From an uncultured bacterium (GTDB lineage Bacteria; Bacillota; Clostridia; Oscillospirales; Ruminococcaceae): 64,000 bases of DNA. How positions within the stretch are numbered: position 1 is the first letter of the stretch; each line of letters begins with the position of its first letter. A program made the translations under genes and the position numbers. The stretch covers positions 86,734 through 150,733 of the forward strand of contig CAKXHL010000003.1 in assembly GCA_934875375.1 (NCBI GenBank), given 5' to 3'. Under the pieces are notes generated by a model. It was not told the DNA's origin. It ran no database searches and saw only the letters and a list, made by a program, of their open reading frames with translations. Shown one piece after another: positions 25,141-32,807 of this stretch.

Positions 25141-26280
25141 TTACTGCTGAATATTCGTTCTAGCTAGGCTTTCCTGAATTTGGCTTACTTGGGGAGAGCC
25201 TAGGCCGGTACACAAATCCCAGCCTTTCCGGGCCTGATATAAACGGCTTTCCCCTTGTATGATATCATAAAAATACGGCTGAGGTTCCAGATACCGGATT
25301 CCGCCGGCCAGCTGGTACAGATTCTGCGGTAATGCCGTACCTCCCCGCTGCCGAATTCCAGCCAGTACTGCCGCCCATGCGGGCGCGGCGAAACTGGTGC
25401 CGCCAGCTTTGCCCCATCCAGCAGAGCCGGAAATCTCAATACTGTGGTAAATGGCAACGCCATAATCCGGATCCGCACAGAAACTGACGTCCGGCGTGCC
25501 GCGCATCCCGTTTGTCTGTTCCTGGATACCCTCCATTCGGGTCTGGGCCGGTGTGATGGAAAAAAATTGACTAGGCCCCCCTCCGCCGCTATACCAGGCT
25601 ATTTCGCTGATCCGCTCTCCCGTATCAGACAAAACCAGACTGGTGCCGCCTGCGGAAAGAACCAACCCTGAAGTGGAGGGAAAAAATGGAACGGCAGACT
25701 GATCTCCAGCAGAGCCTACAAATGCTGTCGATGGATATAGGCGAAAAACACGTTCCAGCTCCGATTGGCCGGGGCGCTCCTGCTCTCCCCAACTCATGGA
25801 TATCACATCCGCGCCCAAGCCCGCCGCCAGATCTGCCGCCTGCATCAGATCCCCAATTCGGTCCGAAGCGGCGTAGACCAATAGCAGATCCGCCTCTGGC
25901 GCCAGTGCATGGGCCCATTCTACGTCCAATGTCGTTTCCAACGCCCAATCCGAATCTAAAACCTCTGGGACAGCACCGATCCGCCGAATTGTCAAACGAG
26001 CTGCAGGCAAAGAAAAAAAGCTGCTGAAAAAGGAAAGATCCGATTCTATATTGGGCTGAAGTCCAGTAGTAATCAGCGCAATAGTCTGACCAAGGCCGGT
26101 GGAATTTGCCGGGAAATCATAAGCAGAACGGATCTGCTGTGGCGTATAACCGCCCTGGAAATTTTCATCCAGCCTGGTAGCGAGCCGGACAAACGGTCTT
26201 GCCTTGCGCGGTGCAAAAACATGCTGGTTGCAGCAGCACTGCAAGGGACATTCCTCCTTTTCTTCTGATCCGGTTTCCAT
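25141..26280 (-). CDS. S53 family serine-carboxyl protease (sedolisin/kumamolisin type), no prodomain
   Basis: This 380-residue protease has the sedolisin triad: Glu115 and Asp119 (WALETTLDVEWAHALAPEA), oxyanion Asp193 (FVGSAGDQSA) and Ser296 (GKAGGTSFAAPAWA). The C-terminal calcium-site pattern includes FYDIIQG and GWDLCTGLGSPQ. Typical sedolisins carry a long inhibitory prodomain. Here only about 45 residues, with a cysteine cluster (CPLQCCCNQ) and the GYTPQQIRSAYDFP start of the mature domain, precede the catalytic core. I chose ATG 26278-26280 behind AGGCGG. There is no signal peptide, so a cytoplasmic or spore location is likely. It lies between small uncharacterised genes and the SleC-like gene, on the same strand. 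Confidence 0.87.
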   Translation of the reverse strand: METGSEEKEECPLQCCCNQHVFAPRKARPFVRLATRLDENFQGGYTPQQIRSAYDFPANSTGLGQTIALITTGLQPNIESDLSFFSSFFSLPAARLTIRRIGAVPEVLDSDWALETTLDVEWAHALAPEADLLLVYAASDRIGDLMQAADLAAGLGADVISMSWGEQERPGQSELERVFRLYPSTAFVGSAGDQSAVPFFPSTSGLVLSAGGTSLVLSDTGERISEIAWYSGGGGPSQFFSITPAQTRMEGIQEQTNGMRGTPDVSFCADPDYGVAIYHSIEISGSAGWGKAGGTSFAAPAWAAVLAGIRQRGGTALPQNLYQLAGGIRYLEPQPYFYDIIQGESRLYQARKGWDLCTGLGSPQVSQIQESLARTNIQQ

Positions 26281-26414
26281 GGTTTTTCCGCCTGTCTCTC
26301 CCGAAAGGCGAAAACGCCAAAAGAACAGTCGGCAAAAACGGCCGGCGAAAGCTTTTGCGGATAGCATATACTTTTCGTCGGCCGTCCTTTTTTACCGGAA
26401 TACCGGCAATGCGT

Positions 26415-26531
26415 TCACAACAGCAGATAGAGGATGCCAAGCATCAGCTTCGGATCCGCCTTGTTTACATATAAGGCGATCAGAACGCCTAACAGCAGCA
26501 ATCCATCTCTCTGCGGCAGGTGCAGCAGCAT
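26415..26531 (-). CDS. 38-residue membrane microprotein
   Basis: This short frame starts at ATG 26529-26531, with GGAGG 10 bases upstream inside the end of the preceding gene. It encodes two hydrophobic stretches, GLLLLGVLIALYV and LMLGILYLLL, joined by NKADPK. It stops at TGA 26415-26417. The size, ribosome site and tight placement 17 bases after the disordered-protein gene argue that it is real, although a frame this short could arise by chance. Hairpin-like mini membrane proteins with a short charged turn are common in clostridial sporulation loci. Function unknown. Confidence 0.55.
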   Translation of the reverse strand: MLLHLPQRDGLLLLGVLIALYVNKADPKLMLGILYLLL

Positions 26532-26548
26532 GAGGGGACTCCCTCCGT

Positions 26549-27652
26549 CTATTTTTTTTTAGGATTTTCCCCTCTCCAAAAGCTTCTGCGCCGAAATGGC
26601 GGCTTCTGCGGCGGTGCCGGCGGGATATAGCGTTCCTCTTTTGCCGCCACCGCGTCCGGATGAAAAACCGGGACCCTACCTGGCCGGTCCGGTATAAAAC
26701 CGTCCGGATGATAGGGAGACCGGGACGGCGGCGAATCCGGTTTCGGCGATCTTGGCTGCCGCGGATCGGAATCCAAAGGCGGTGCCGGTGGCGCTGGTGG
26801 AACAGGATGGGACGGCGCTGGCATAACAGGCTGTAATTCTGACACGGAAAGACGCAATGTCTCCCGCGGCGGTGCAGCCTCTTCCTTTGCCGGCTGTTCC
26901 GGCAGAGGGAACAGATCATCCGGCGCAAAAGCCGGCAAAACCTGTTCTTTTTGAATATCCGTCAAAAAATCCGCCTGAGGCACATTAGATTCGGGCAGAT
27001 TCGGGGAAAAAACGTCTTCCCGGCTTTGGCCAGCATTCGCCGACGCTGCGGCCGGACCATTCTGAAACCCGCTTTCGCTGGAAAATCCTATGTTCTCAAT
27101 GGTATGCGATATGTTGGAAAGGCTCTGCAGTAAATCTGCCTCAGGTTCCGAGGGCAACGGCGGATGAAGGTATCCTCCTGGCGGCAAATGGGAGGGGATC
27201 GCGGGTGTAAATTCTAAAAGCCTTTCCCCGGTTTCCCGCTCGACCGGCATAGCAATCGGCCGCTGCGGTATTTCCGGCGGTTCCTGCAAAGGCTGCCGTT
27301 CATTTTGCCAGACAGGTTTTGGGCTTCCATATAAAAAATCTCCGGCATCCAACCGATCGGGACGATCCGGCAGAATGGGCGGCGTTTGCAAATCGGCTTC
27401 CTTCGGCTGGGCAACGGCGGCATCCTGCATCTTCTCAGGAGCCGTTTGTTGCAGCTTCTCCTCCGGACGCGCGGATAACACTTTTTCGGATGAATTTTTC
27501 ATAACATTCGAATTCTGTGCAGGTGCCTTGTCAACGTTTGCAAACGCCTGCTGCTTTTTGGCTAATTCCTGCAGTTGGCGCAGGGCATTTTCCCGCATAC
27601 GGAGAAATTCTTCCCGGGAAAGCCCTCCTTTGTTCCAATGATCCATAGTCAT
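26549..27652 (-). CDS. Proline-rich, mostly disordered protein of unknown function
   Basis: This is a 367-residue protein. A short N-terminal helix contains LSREEFLRMRENALRQLQELAKKQQ (residues about 10-34). A long low-complexity region rich in Pro, Glu, Ser and Gln follows, with stretches such as PVPPAPPAPPLDSDPRQ, and the tail is basic (PPFRRRSFWRG). There is no signal peptide or membrane helix. ATG 27650-27652 overlaps the upstream stop as ATGA; ATG 27644-27646 has better spacing from GAGGAG and may be the true start. Its place in a cluster with SleC-like and S53 genes suggests a spore-surface or scaffold protein, but this is inference. I do not recognise a family. Confidence 0.7.
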   Translation of the reverse strand: MTMDHWNKGGLSREEFLRMRENALRQLQELAKKQQAFANVDKAPAQNSNVMKNSSEKVLSARPEEKLQQTAPEKMQDAAVAQPKEADLQTPPILPDRPDRLDAGDFLYGSPKPVWQNERQPLQEPPEIPQRPIAMPVERETGERLLEFTPAIPSHLPPGGYLHPPLPSEPEADLLQSLSNISHTIENIGFSSESGFQNGPAAASANAGQSREDVFSPNLPESNVPQADFLTDIQKEQVLPAFAPDDLFPLPEQPAKEEAAPPRETLRLSVSELQPVMPAPSHPVPPAPPAPPLDSDPRQPRSPKPDSPPSRSPYHPDGFIPDRPGRVPVFHPDAVAAKEERYIPPAPPQKPPFRRRSFWRGENPKKK

Positions 27653-28032
27653 CTCTCCTCTTCGTCTGCTGTTTTTGCTTCCGGGCCGCTGGAAAAACGA
27701 AGCAGCGGCAGCAGGTTTGCCAGCCGCATTATCTTGATGACATCTTCTGTCCGGGCAGCCCGCTCCGGGGTAAGGTGCGGCTGAAGCGCCCGCAGCAGCC
27801 GGATATTCTTATCATCATCCTGCAGCTTGGAAACAATGCGCAGGATCTGCTCAAAATCCGCCGTATCCGGAGCTTTCGCACCCGGCGGTTCCTCCGGTGA
27901 CGGTTCTTTCTTCTGCGATGGAGCGGACTGCATCAGCCCGCCCAGCAGATCGAATAAACCGTCCATTCCTCCCGAATCTTTCCCCGCCTCACTTCCCAAA
28001 AGGCCGTCCAACAGGTCGGAAAGTTCACTCAT
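27649..28032 (-). CDS. Small helical protein of unknown function (sporulation-cluster type)
   Basis: This is a 127-residue protein. An N-terminal part rich in Gly/Leu/Asp (SELSDLLDGLLGSEAG, GLFDLLGGLMQSA) precedes a Pro/Glu linker and a compact helical C-terminal half (FEQILRIVSKLQDDDKNIRL, then LQPHLTPERAARTEDVIKIM). The C-terminal half recalls small conserved proteins found next to sporulation genes in Ruminococcaceae, but I cannot name the family. It overlaps the genes on both sides by 4 bases (ATGA), so the three are translationally coupled. No membrane helix or signal peptide. Confidence 0.75.
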   Translation of the reverse strand: MSELSDLLDGLLGSEAGKDSGGMDGLFDLLGGLMQSAPSQKKEPSPEEPPGAKAPDTADFEQILRIVSKLQDDDKNIRLLRALQPHLTPERAARTEDVIKIMRLANLLPLLRFSSGPEAKTADEEER

Positions 28033-28271
28033 GACTCTTTCTGCCTCCCGAGTTCTTTCAAAAGCCTGCCGACAATGCCGGAATTCAGCAGCATTTCTAG
28101 CTTTTTCGGGTCGGAAAGCAGGCCGTATATCTGCTCATTTACCACAATCTTGCCATCCTGCATGACGCCGGAGAGTTTTTCCTGCAGCTCCCGCTTGGAA
28201 ATTCCCGTTTTTTCGCTCGCCAGCTGCAGCAATCCTTCCAGCTTTTCTTCCTCAATGAAAAATTCATGCAT
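28029..28271 (-). CDS. Small helical protein, first gene of the sleC-S53 cluster
   Basis: This is an 80-residue protein, all predicted helix: EEEKLEGLLQLASEKTGIS, KRELQEKLSGVMQDGK and DPKKLEMLLNSGIVGRLLKE. I chose ATG 28269-28271 because AGGTGG lies 8 bases upstream; a GTG at 28283 overlaps that site. It overlaps the next gene by ATGA. It is the first gene after the sporulation-like promoter at 28300-28329. The function is unknown; its short amphipathic helices would suit an adaptor. I cannot exclude that it is a divergent member of a known spore protein family. Confidence 0.72.
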   Translation of the reverse strand: MHEFFIEEEKLEGLLQLASEKTGISKRELQEKLSGVMQDGKIVVNEQIYGLLSDPKKLEMLLNSGIVGRLLKELGRQKES

Positions 28272-28299
28272 TCTGCTCACCACCTATTCCAATTATTTT

Positions 28300-28329
28300 A
28301 TTTCTATGATACATTTAAATTATCTATTC
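28300..28329 (-). promoter_or_regulatory. Candidate sporulation-sigma promoter (SigE/SigG-like)
   Basis: On the minus strand, GAATAGA (28323-28329), a 14-base spacer and CATAGAAAT (28300-28308) resemble SigE-type elements (-35 around GAATATT, -10 CATANAAT). With other spacing they resemble SigG. It lies about 30 bases before the first gene of the sleC-S53 cluster. No good SigA pair is visible. Confidence 0.4.
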
Positions 28330-28398
28330 CTGTCCGGACAAACCAAAAATGTGTTGGGACAGGCTTTCGACCAAAGCCAGAGGACGGAGGTTTTTTTC

Positions 28399-28872
28399 AT
28401 GCGAATTATCGTCATGTCGGACAGCCATCGAAATTTCCGAAACGTACAGCGGGTAATGGAAAAGCACCCGGATGCAGATCTCTATATCCACTTGGGCGAT
28501 GGGGAACGGGAGTTTGAGGACGTGCAGAATCTTTATCCCGACCGCCGCTATCTGTGGGTAGCCGGAAACTGCGATTTTGGCTCTGAGACCAAAAACAGCG
28601 ATCTGGTAAAGTTATCCGGCAAAAATGTTCTGATTACCCATGGGCACACTTATTATGTCAAGCACTCCCTGTCGGAACTAAAAACTGCGGCTCGGGTTTG
28701 CCGGGCCAACGTAGTACTGTACGGGCACACCCATGTGGCCCATACCGAATACGACGGCGGTCTTTATATCATGAACCCCGGCAGCCTTTCGATTCCCCGG
28801 CAGGGCGGACCTACCTACGGGATTCTGGATATTACCAGCCAAGGGATTATGACCAACATCGTGGAGGTATGA
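28399..28872 (+). CDS. Metallophosphoesterase (YfcE/MJ0936 family)
   Basis: This 157-residue calcineurin-like phosphoesterase has all metal-ligand motifs: SDSHRNFRN (about 7-15), YIHLGDGEREF, AGNCDFGSE, ITHGHTYYVKHS and YGHTHVAHTEYDGG. Enzymes of this group are Mn2+-dependent phosphodiesterases active on model substrates; the physiological substrate is unknown. I chose ATG 28399 because ACGGAGG lies 8 bases upstream and the first beta strand begins there. The stop overlaps an ATG of the next gene, the biotin ligase, and both are probably one operon running away from the sporulation-type cluster. Confidence 0.9.
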   Translation: MRIIVMSDSHRNFRNVQRVMEKHPDADLYIHLGDGEREFEDVQNLYPDRRYLWVAGNCDFGSETKNSDLVKLSGKNVLITHGHTYYVKHSLSELKTAARVCRANVVLYGHTHVAHTEYDGGLYIMNPGSLSIPRQGGPTYGILDITSQGIMTNIVEV

Positions 28873-28874
28873 CA

Positions 28875-29636
28875 ATGGAGGAAATGCCTGTTTTACACAC
28901 AAAATGGTGTGGAAAGCACTGGATTCATCTGGATGAGGTCGCCTCTACCAACGATTATCTCAAACAGGGGGATTTTGCCGACGGCACCGCTGTCATCGCC
29001 GACCGGCAAACCGCCGGGAAAGGGCGCCAGGGCAAAAGCTGGTCAGAAGCGCCTGTCGGGCAAGCGATGTATCTTTCGGTGCTTTTTCATTCTATGAAAA
29101 TCAGTGATATGGGGTTACTGCCCCTTTTATGCGGTCTGGCCACCGCCCGCAGTCTGGGGGCCGCTGCCCGCATTAAATGGCCCAATGACGTACTGCTGGG
29201 CGAAAAAAAAGTCTGCGGCATTCTCTGCGAAAGCAAAATTCAGGGCGGAAAAGTGTCAGCCGTCTGTGGAATGGGCATTAATCTTTGCCAGGACGAGGAT
29301 TTTTTTATCCAAAACAATCTGCCTCATGCCACTTCCCTGCTGGCATTTGATGGTCAAAGGCGAACGGCGCAAGAAGCGGCGGTTCTTCTTTTAGAGGAAT
29401 TGGAACCTATTTTAGAGCAGTACCGCCAGGAAGGGTTTTCTCCTTTCGCAGCATCCTACTGCGACCGCTGTGTAACCCTAGGCCGGCAGGTCCGGGTTAT
29501 CCGCGGCCAGCAGGAAGTAACGGCGCAGGCCATTTCCATTGCACCAGACGGCGGATTGATCTGTCAAAAAGCCGGAGAAAATTTTGTAATCCGGGCAGGA
29601 GAAGCTTCGGTACGGGGACTTTACGGATATGTCTGA
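28875..29636 (+). CDS. birA: Biotin-[acetyl-CoA-carboxylase] ligase (catalytic domain only)
   Basis: This 253-residue protein corresponds to the BirA catalytic and C-terminal domains. It carries EVASTNDYLKQG (substrate loop), the biotin-binding GKGRQGKSW and KWPNDVLLGEKKVCGILCE, then a small C-terminal SH3-like part (GRQVRVIRGQQEVTAQAISI). It attaches biotin to carrier proteins through biotinyl-AMP. The N-terminal helix-turn-helix of bifunctional BirA repressors is absent, so it should be an enzyme only. I chose ATG 28875 with GGAGG 7 bases upstream; ATG 28869, overlapping the preceding stop, is too close to the site. Confidence 0.9.
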   Translation: MEEMPVLHTKWCGKHWIHLDEVASTNDYLKQGDFADGTAVIADRQTAGKGRQGKSWSEAPVGQAMYLSVLFHSMKISDMGLLPLLCGLATARSLGAAARIKWPNDVLLGEKKVCGILCESKIQGGKVSAVCGMGINLCQDEDFFIQNNLPHATSLLAFDGQRRTAQEAAVLLLEELEPILEQYRQEGFSPFAASYCDRCVTLGRQVRVIRGQQEVTAQAISIAPDGGLICQKAGENFVIRAGEASVRGLYGYV

Positions 29637-29653
29637 CTGCCGACGGCAACGGT

Positions 29654-29703
29654 CTTGACAATTCGCCCACAAAAAAGAATGCCGATGGAACCGGATTGTC
29701 AAG
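29654..29703. repeat. Nine-base inverted repeat over the xpaC promoter
   Basis: CTTGACAAT (29654-29662) and ATTGTCAAG (29695-29703) are perfect inverted arms 32 bases apart. The right arm covers the -35 box of the xpaC promoter, so a regulator bound to both arms could block it. Confidence 0.45.
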
Positions 29704-29724
29704 CAAACAAAAATACAGTATAAT
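29696..29724 (+). promoter_or_regulatory. Promoter of xpaC-telA operon
   Basis: TTGTCA (29696-29701), a 17-base spacer and TATAAT (29719-29724) lie 53 bases before the start codon. Confidence 0.75.
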
Positions 29725-29777
29725 ATGATTAAAAACAAGATGATAAAAACGGCAAATCGCCGCTGTGGAGGGGTGCA

Positions 29778-31013
29778 ATGAAAAACCATCAGGAGCCGGA
29801 TTGGGAAAAATTAATCAGCGATACGATCGAAAGTGCACTGCATTCCGGTGATTTTACCCAGCTGAAGCAAACGTTGGGCACGACCTTTGAAACCGTAAAA
29901 AAACAAACCGCAGAAGGTCTAAAGCGTATTGACGTACAGACCGGAAAAATTTTCACACAAGCGCAAGGCAGGCAGCAAACCAACCCGCAGCAGGTGCGGC
30001 AGTCTCCGCCCCAACCAGCGATGCAGCGGGTTCCATCGCGTTATGCCACCGACTGGCAAAGGCCGTCCAACCGGGTTCAGCCCAAGCAAAAAGCCATGAA
30101 GCTGCCCAACAAAAAGGCTGCTGTTATCGGCGTTTTTGCAGGGTTGTTTTTTGGAGTTTGCTTTTTACAGGGTGCATATCAGTCTGTAACAGATCTTTTT
30201 TCTCTGCCTTTTAAATTTTCAATGATCACCAGTCTTTTGATGCTACTGCTTATGACCGCGGCGAGCTTTTGGCTGGCCGCCCACTGCATTGGGAAATTCC
30301 GCAAACGCAGATATCTGCAATATCTGCTGGCTATCGGCACACGGCAGGTTTGCGCGATCGACGTGCTGGCAAAAGCAGTGAATAAATCTCCTAAATTCGT
30401 CATACGGGATTTAAAAAGCATGATAAAAACCGGTTTGTTCCCCCAAGGGCATCTGGACGACGAAAACACCTGCCTGATTCTGACCGACGAGGCCTATGGG
30501 CAATATCGGGTTGGCCAGGCCAACCGGAAACAGCGGGAGCTTGAAGAGGCCAAAATCCAGGAGAATCCCAACGGGCTGGAAGCCGTAATCGCCGAAGGAC
30601 GGGGCTGGGTCCGCAAGATCCGGGAAGCCAACGATGCCCTACCTGGTCAGGAAATTTCCGAAAAACTCCTCCAGCTGGAAACGGTCACCGGGAAAATCTT
30701 TGCCTGTGTGGAAAGGCATCCGGAAAAACTGCCGGAAATCCGCCGGTTTATGAACTATTATCTACCCACCACCGTAAAGCTGGTGATATCCTACCGGGAA
30801 TTCGAAAATCAGCCGGTACAGGGAGAAAATATCCGCAATACCAAACAGGAAATTCTTGATATTTTGGATACGGTAAACAACGCGTTTGCTTCTCTTTTGG
30901 ACAGTCTGTTCCAAAACGATGCCATTGACATCTCCGCCGATATCAGCGTACTGAAAACCATGCTTGCCCAAGAGGGATTGACCAATCAGGAATTTGAAGG
31001 CCGGTCCCGTTAA
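29778..31013 (+). CDS. xpaC: XpaC-like protein (5-bromo-4-chloroindolyl phosphate hydrolysis family)
   Basis: This is a 411-residue protein. A polar, Gln-rich N-terminal third (GRQQTNPQQVRQSPPQPAMQ) precedes two membrane helices (about 113-160, AVIGVFAGLFFGVCFLQGAY and MITSLLMLLLMTAASFWLAA). A cytoplasmic helical domain follows with a winged-helix-like part (RQVCAIDVLAKAVNKSPKFV). The name derives from a Bacillus gene linked to phosphatase staining; the real function is unknown. It is directly followed by telA, the usual pairing, linked to resistance to toxic anions or envelope agents. GGAGGGGTG precedes the ATG. Confidence 0.82.
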   Translation: MKNHQEPDWEKLISDTIESALHSGDFTQLKQTLGTTFETVKKQTAEGLKRIDVQTGKIFTQAQGRQQTNPQQVRQSPPQPAMQRVPSRYATDWQRPSNRVQPKQKAMKLPNKKAAVIGVFAGLFFGVCFLQGAYQSVTDLFSLPFKFSMITSLLMLLLMTAASFWLAAHCIGKFRKRRYLQYLLAIGTRQVCAIDVLAKAVNKSPKFVIRDLKSMIKTGLFPQGHLDDENTCLILTDEAYGQYRVGQANRKQRELEEAKIQENPNGLEAVIAEGRGWVRKIREANDALPGQEISEKLLQLETVTGKIFACVERHPEKLPEIRRFMNYYLPTTVKLVISYREFENQPVQGENIRNTKQEILDILDTVNNAFASLLDSLFQNDAIDISADISVLKTMLAQEGLTNQEFEGRSR

Positions 31014-31039
31014 CGGATTTTATACAGGAGGGTATTACA

Positions 31040-32203
31040 ATGGAAGAAAAGAAAATGGACACTGCCCCGCAGCTTTCTCTGGATACGCAGGAAGTTCCAA
31101 CCCTGACACTGGATCTGGAAACTGCTGTGGAGCAGCCTTTGGCCCCCAAGCCCGAGCAGCCCCAAGCCGCCGTTTTTGACGAAAGCTCCCTGTCTGATGC
31201 AGAGCGGAAAATGGTCAACGATTTTGCCGAGAAAATTCAGATTAGCAATTCCAACCTGGTTCTTCAATACGGTTCCGGCGCGCAGAAAAAAATCGCCGAT
31301 TTTTCTGAAACGGCCCTCAACAATGTTCGCACCAAGGACATGAGTGAGGTTGGCGAAATGCTGACCAACGTAGTGGTTGAACTGAAAAAATTCAATGTAG
31401 ACGAAGAAGAAAAGGGCCTGTTCAGCTTTTTTAAGCGTTCCGGCAATAAAATTTCTACTTATAAAGCCAAATATTCCAGCGCGGAGGCCAATGTCAACCG
31501 CATTTGCAATGTGTTGGAGGATCATCAGGTTCAGCTGATGAAGGACATCGCCATGCTGGACAAAATGTATGAGCTGAACAAGGTTTATTTCAAAGAGCTT
31601 TCCATGTATATTCTGGCCGGCAAAAAAAAGCTGGCCGAGGTGGAGTCCACCGAACTGCCCGCTGCTCAAGAGAAAGCCCGGCGGACCGGCCTGCCGGAGG
31701 ATGCCCAGGCAGCTAATGATCTTTCCGCCATGTGCAATCGTTTTGAGAAAAAGCTGCATGACCTGGAATTAACCCGTACTATTTCCATTCAGATGGCGCC
31801 ACAGATCCGCCTGATTCAGAATAATGATACGCTGATGACCGAAAAAATCCAGTCTACTCTGGTCAACACCATTCCGTTGTGGAAAAGCCAAATGGTGCTG
31901 GCTTTGGGTGTTGCCCATTCCCAACAGGCGGCAGACGCCCAAAAAGCGGTAACTGACATGACGAATGAGCTACTGCGCAAAAACGCTGAGACGCTCAAGA
32001 TGTCTTCCATCGAAACGGCCAAGCAGTCAGAGCGGGGTATTGTGGACATCGAAACACTCAAAACCACGAATGAATCGCTGATCTCCACTCTGGACGAAGT
32101 TATGCGTATCCAACAGGAGGGGCGGCAAAAACGGCAGGAAGCGGAAACCGAACTGCGCCGCATTGAAAATGATCTGAAGAACAAGCTCTTGGAAATGCGG
32201 TAG
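31040..32203 (+). CDS. telA: Toxic anion resistance protein TelA
   Basis: This is a 387-residue, soluble, mostly coiled-coil protein of the TelA family. Typical segments are NSNLVLQYGSGAQKKIADFS, SEVGEMLTNVVVELKKFN, DIAMLDKMYELNKVYFKELS and IQMAPQIRLIQNNDTLMTEKIQ. TelA proteins were linked to tellurite resistance and, in Listeria, to tolerance of cell-envelope agents; the mechanism is not known. It follows xpaC by 26 bases with CAGGAGGG before its ATG, and the two probably work together at the membrane. The gene is complete and near usual length. Confidence 0.92.
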   Translation: MEEKKMDTAPQLSLDTQEVPTLTLDLETAVEQPLAPKPEQPQAAVFDESSLSDAERKMVNDFAEKIQISNSNLVLQYGSGAQKKIADFSETALNNVRTKDMSEVGEMLTNVVVELKKFNVDEEEKGLFSFFKRSGNKISTYKAKYSSAEANVNRICNVLEDHQVQLMKDIAMLDKMYELNKVYFKELSMYILAGKKKLAEVESTELPAAQEKARRTGLPEDAQAANDLSAMCNRFEKKLHDLELTRTISIQMAPQIRLIQNNDTLMTEKIQSTLVNTIPLWKSQMVLALGVAHSQQAADAQKAVTDMTNELLRKNAETLKMSSIETAKQSERGIVDIETLKTTNESLISTLDEVMRIQQEGRQKRQEAETELRRIENDLKNKLLEMR

Positions 32204-32228
32204 CTTTTTGGAAAAAGGAGTTCATCCC

Positions 32229-32743
32229 ATGGAAATCCAAAACATCGATCTTGTCATCCGTGGCATGATTGCACATGATGCCGGTCACCCTCATTTCATC
32301 CAGCATTTTCTGAAGGTCCACGAATTTGCCCGCCTGATCGGGATTGGCGAGAATCTGGGAAAATCGCAGCGTTTACGTTGGAGACTGCTGCGGTTGTCCA
32401 TGACATCGGGATTTTAACAGCCGAACGAAAGTATGACAGCAACGCTGGCAAATATCAGGAGTTGGAAGGCCCCGCTGAAGCAAAGGATCTTTTATCCGGT
32501 CTTGGCTGGCCGCAGGAAGTGATCGACCGGGTCTGCTATCTGGTGAGACACCATCACACCTACGCCAATATAGACAAGCCTGATGATCAAATTCTGGTAG
32601 AAGCGGATTTTCTGATAAATCTGCTGGAAAATCATTTGACAGAGGATGCCCAGAAAAGTGCCTATGATAAAATCTTTCGGACGCAAAGCGGCAAAAACCT
32701 TTTCCGGTTGCTTTATCCCTGTATGCAGCAAAAAACAGTATAA
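32229..32743 (+). pseudogene. HD-domain phosphohydrolase gene with one frameshift
   Basis: Two overlapping frames together give one HD-domain protein of about 170 residues. The first (from ATG 32229, with AAAAGGAG upstream) encodes MIAHDAGHPHFIQHFLKVHE. The second carries TLETAAVVHDIGILTAERKY, the catalytic His-Asp, and VRHHHTYANID. They would join in frame if the run of four A at 32360-32363 had one more A, giving a smooth GENLGKIAAFTLETA. Either the gene is recently inactivated, expressed by slippage, or the base is a sequencing error. Intact relatives hydrolyse nucleotides or other phosphates. It lies 25 bases after telA, in the same operon. Confidence 0.75.
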
Positions 32744-32756
32744 TTTTGTAAAAACA

Positions 32757-32790
32757 AAAAAGGCGTTCGGATTTTTCCGAACGCCTTTTT
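32757..32790. terminator. Bidirectional intrinsic terminator
   Basis: Perfect 15-base arms AAAAAGGCGTTCGGA and TCCGAACGCCTTTTT (32757-32771 and 32776-32790) separate the convergent telA operon and flavodoxin-like gene. Confidence 0.9.
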
Positions 32791-32807
32791 GCAAGCATTG
32801 TTACTGA

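Noticed and set aside
26392..26928. Arg-rich open frame overlapping the disordered-protein gene on the same strand
   Set aside because: It is a shifted frame of a GC-rich, proline-coding region; the translation is Arg-rich and low-complexity, and it would overlap the real gene and the microprotein.
28075..28398. Extended N-terminus of the phosphodiesterase reading through 28075-28398
   Set aside because: The extra residues are antisense to the small helical gene and Ser-rich without homology; ATG 28399 has a proper ribosome site and starts the fold.
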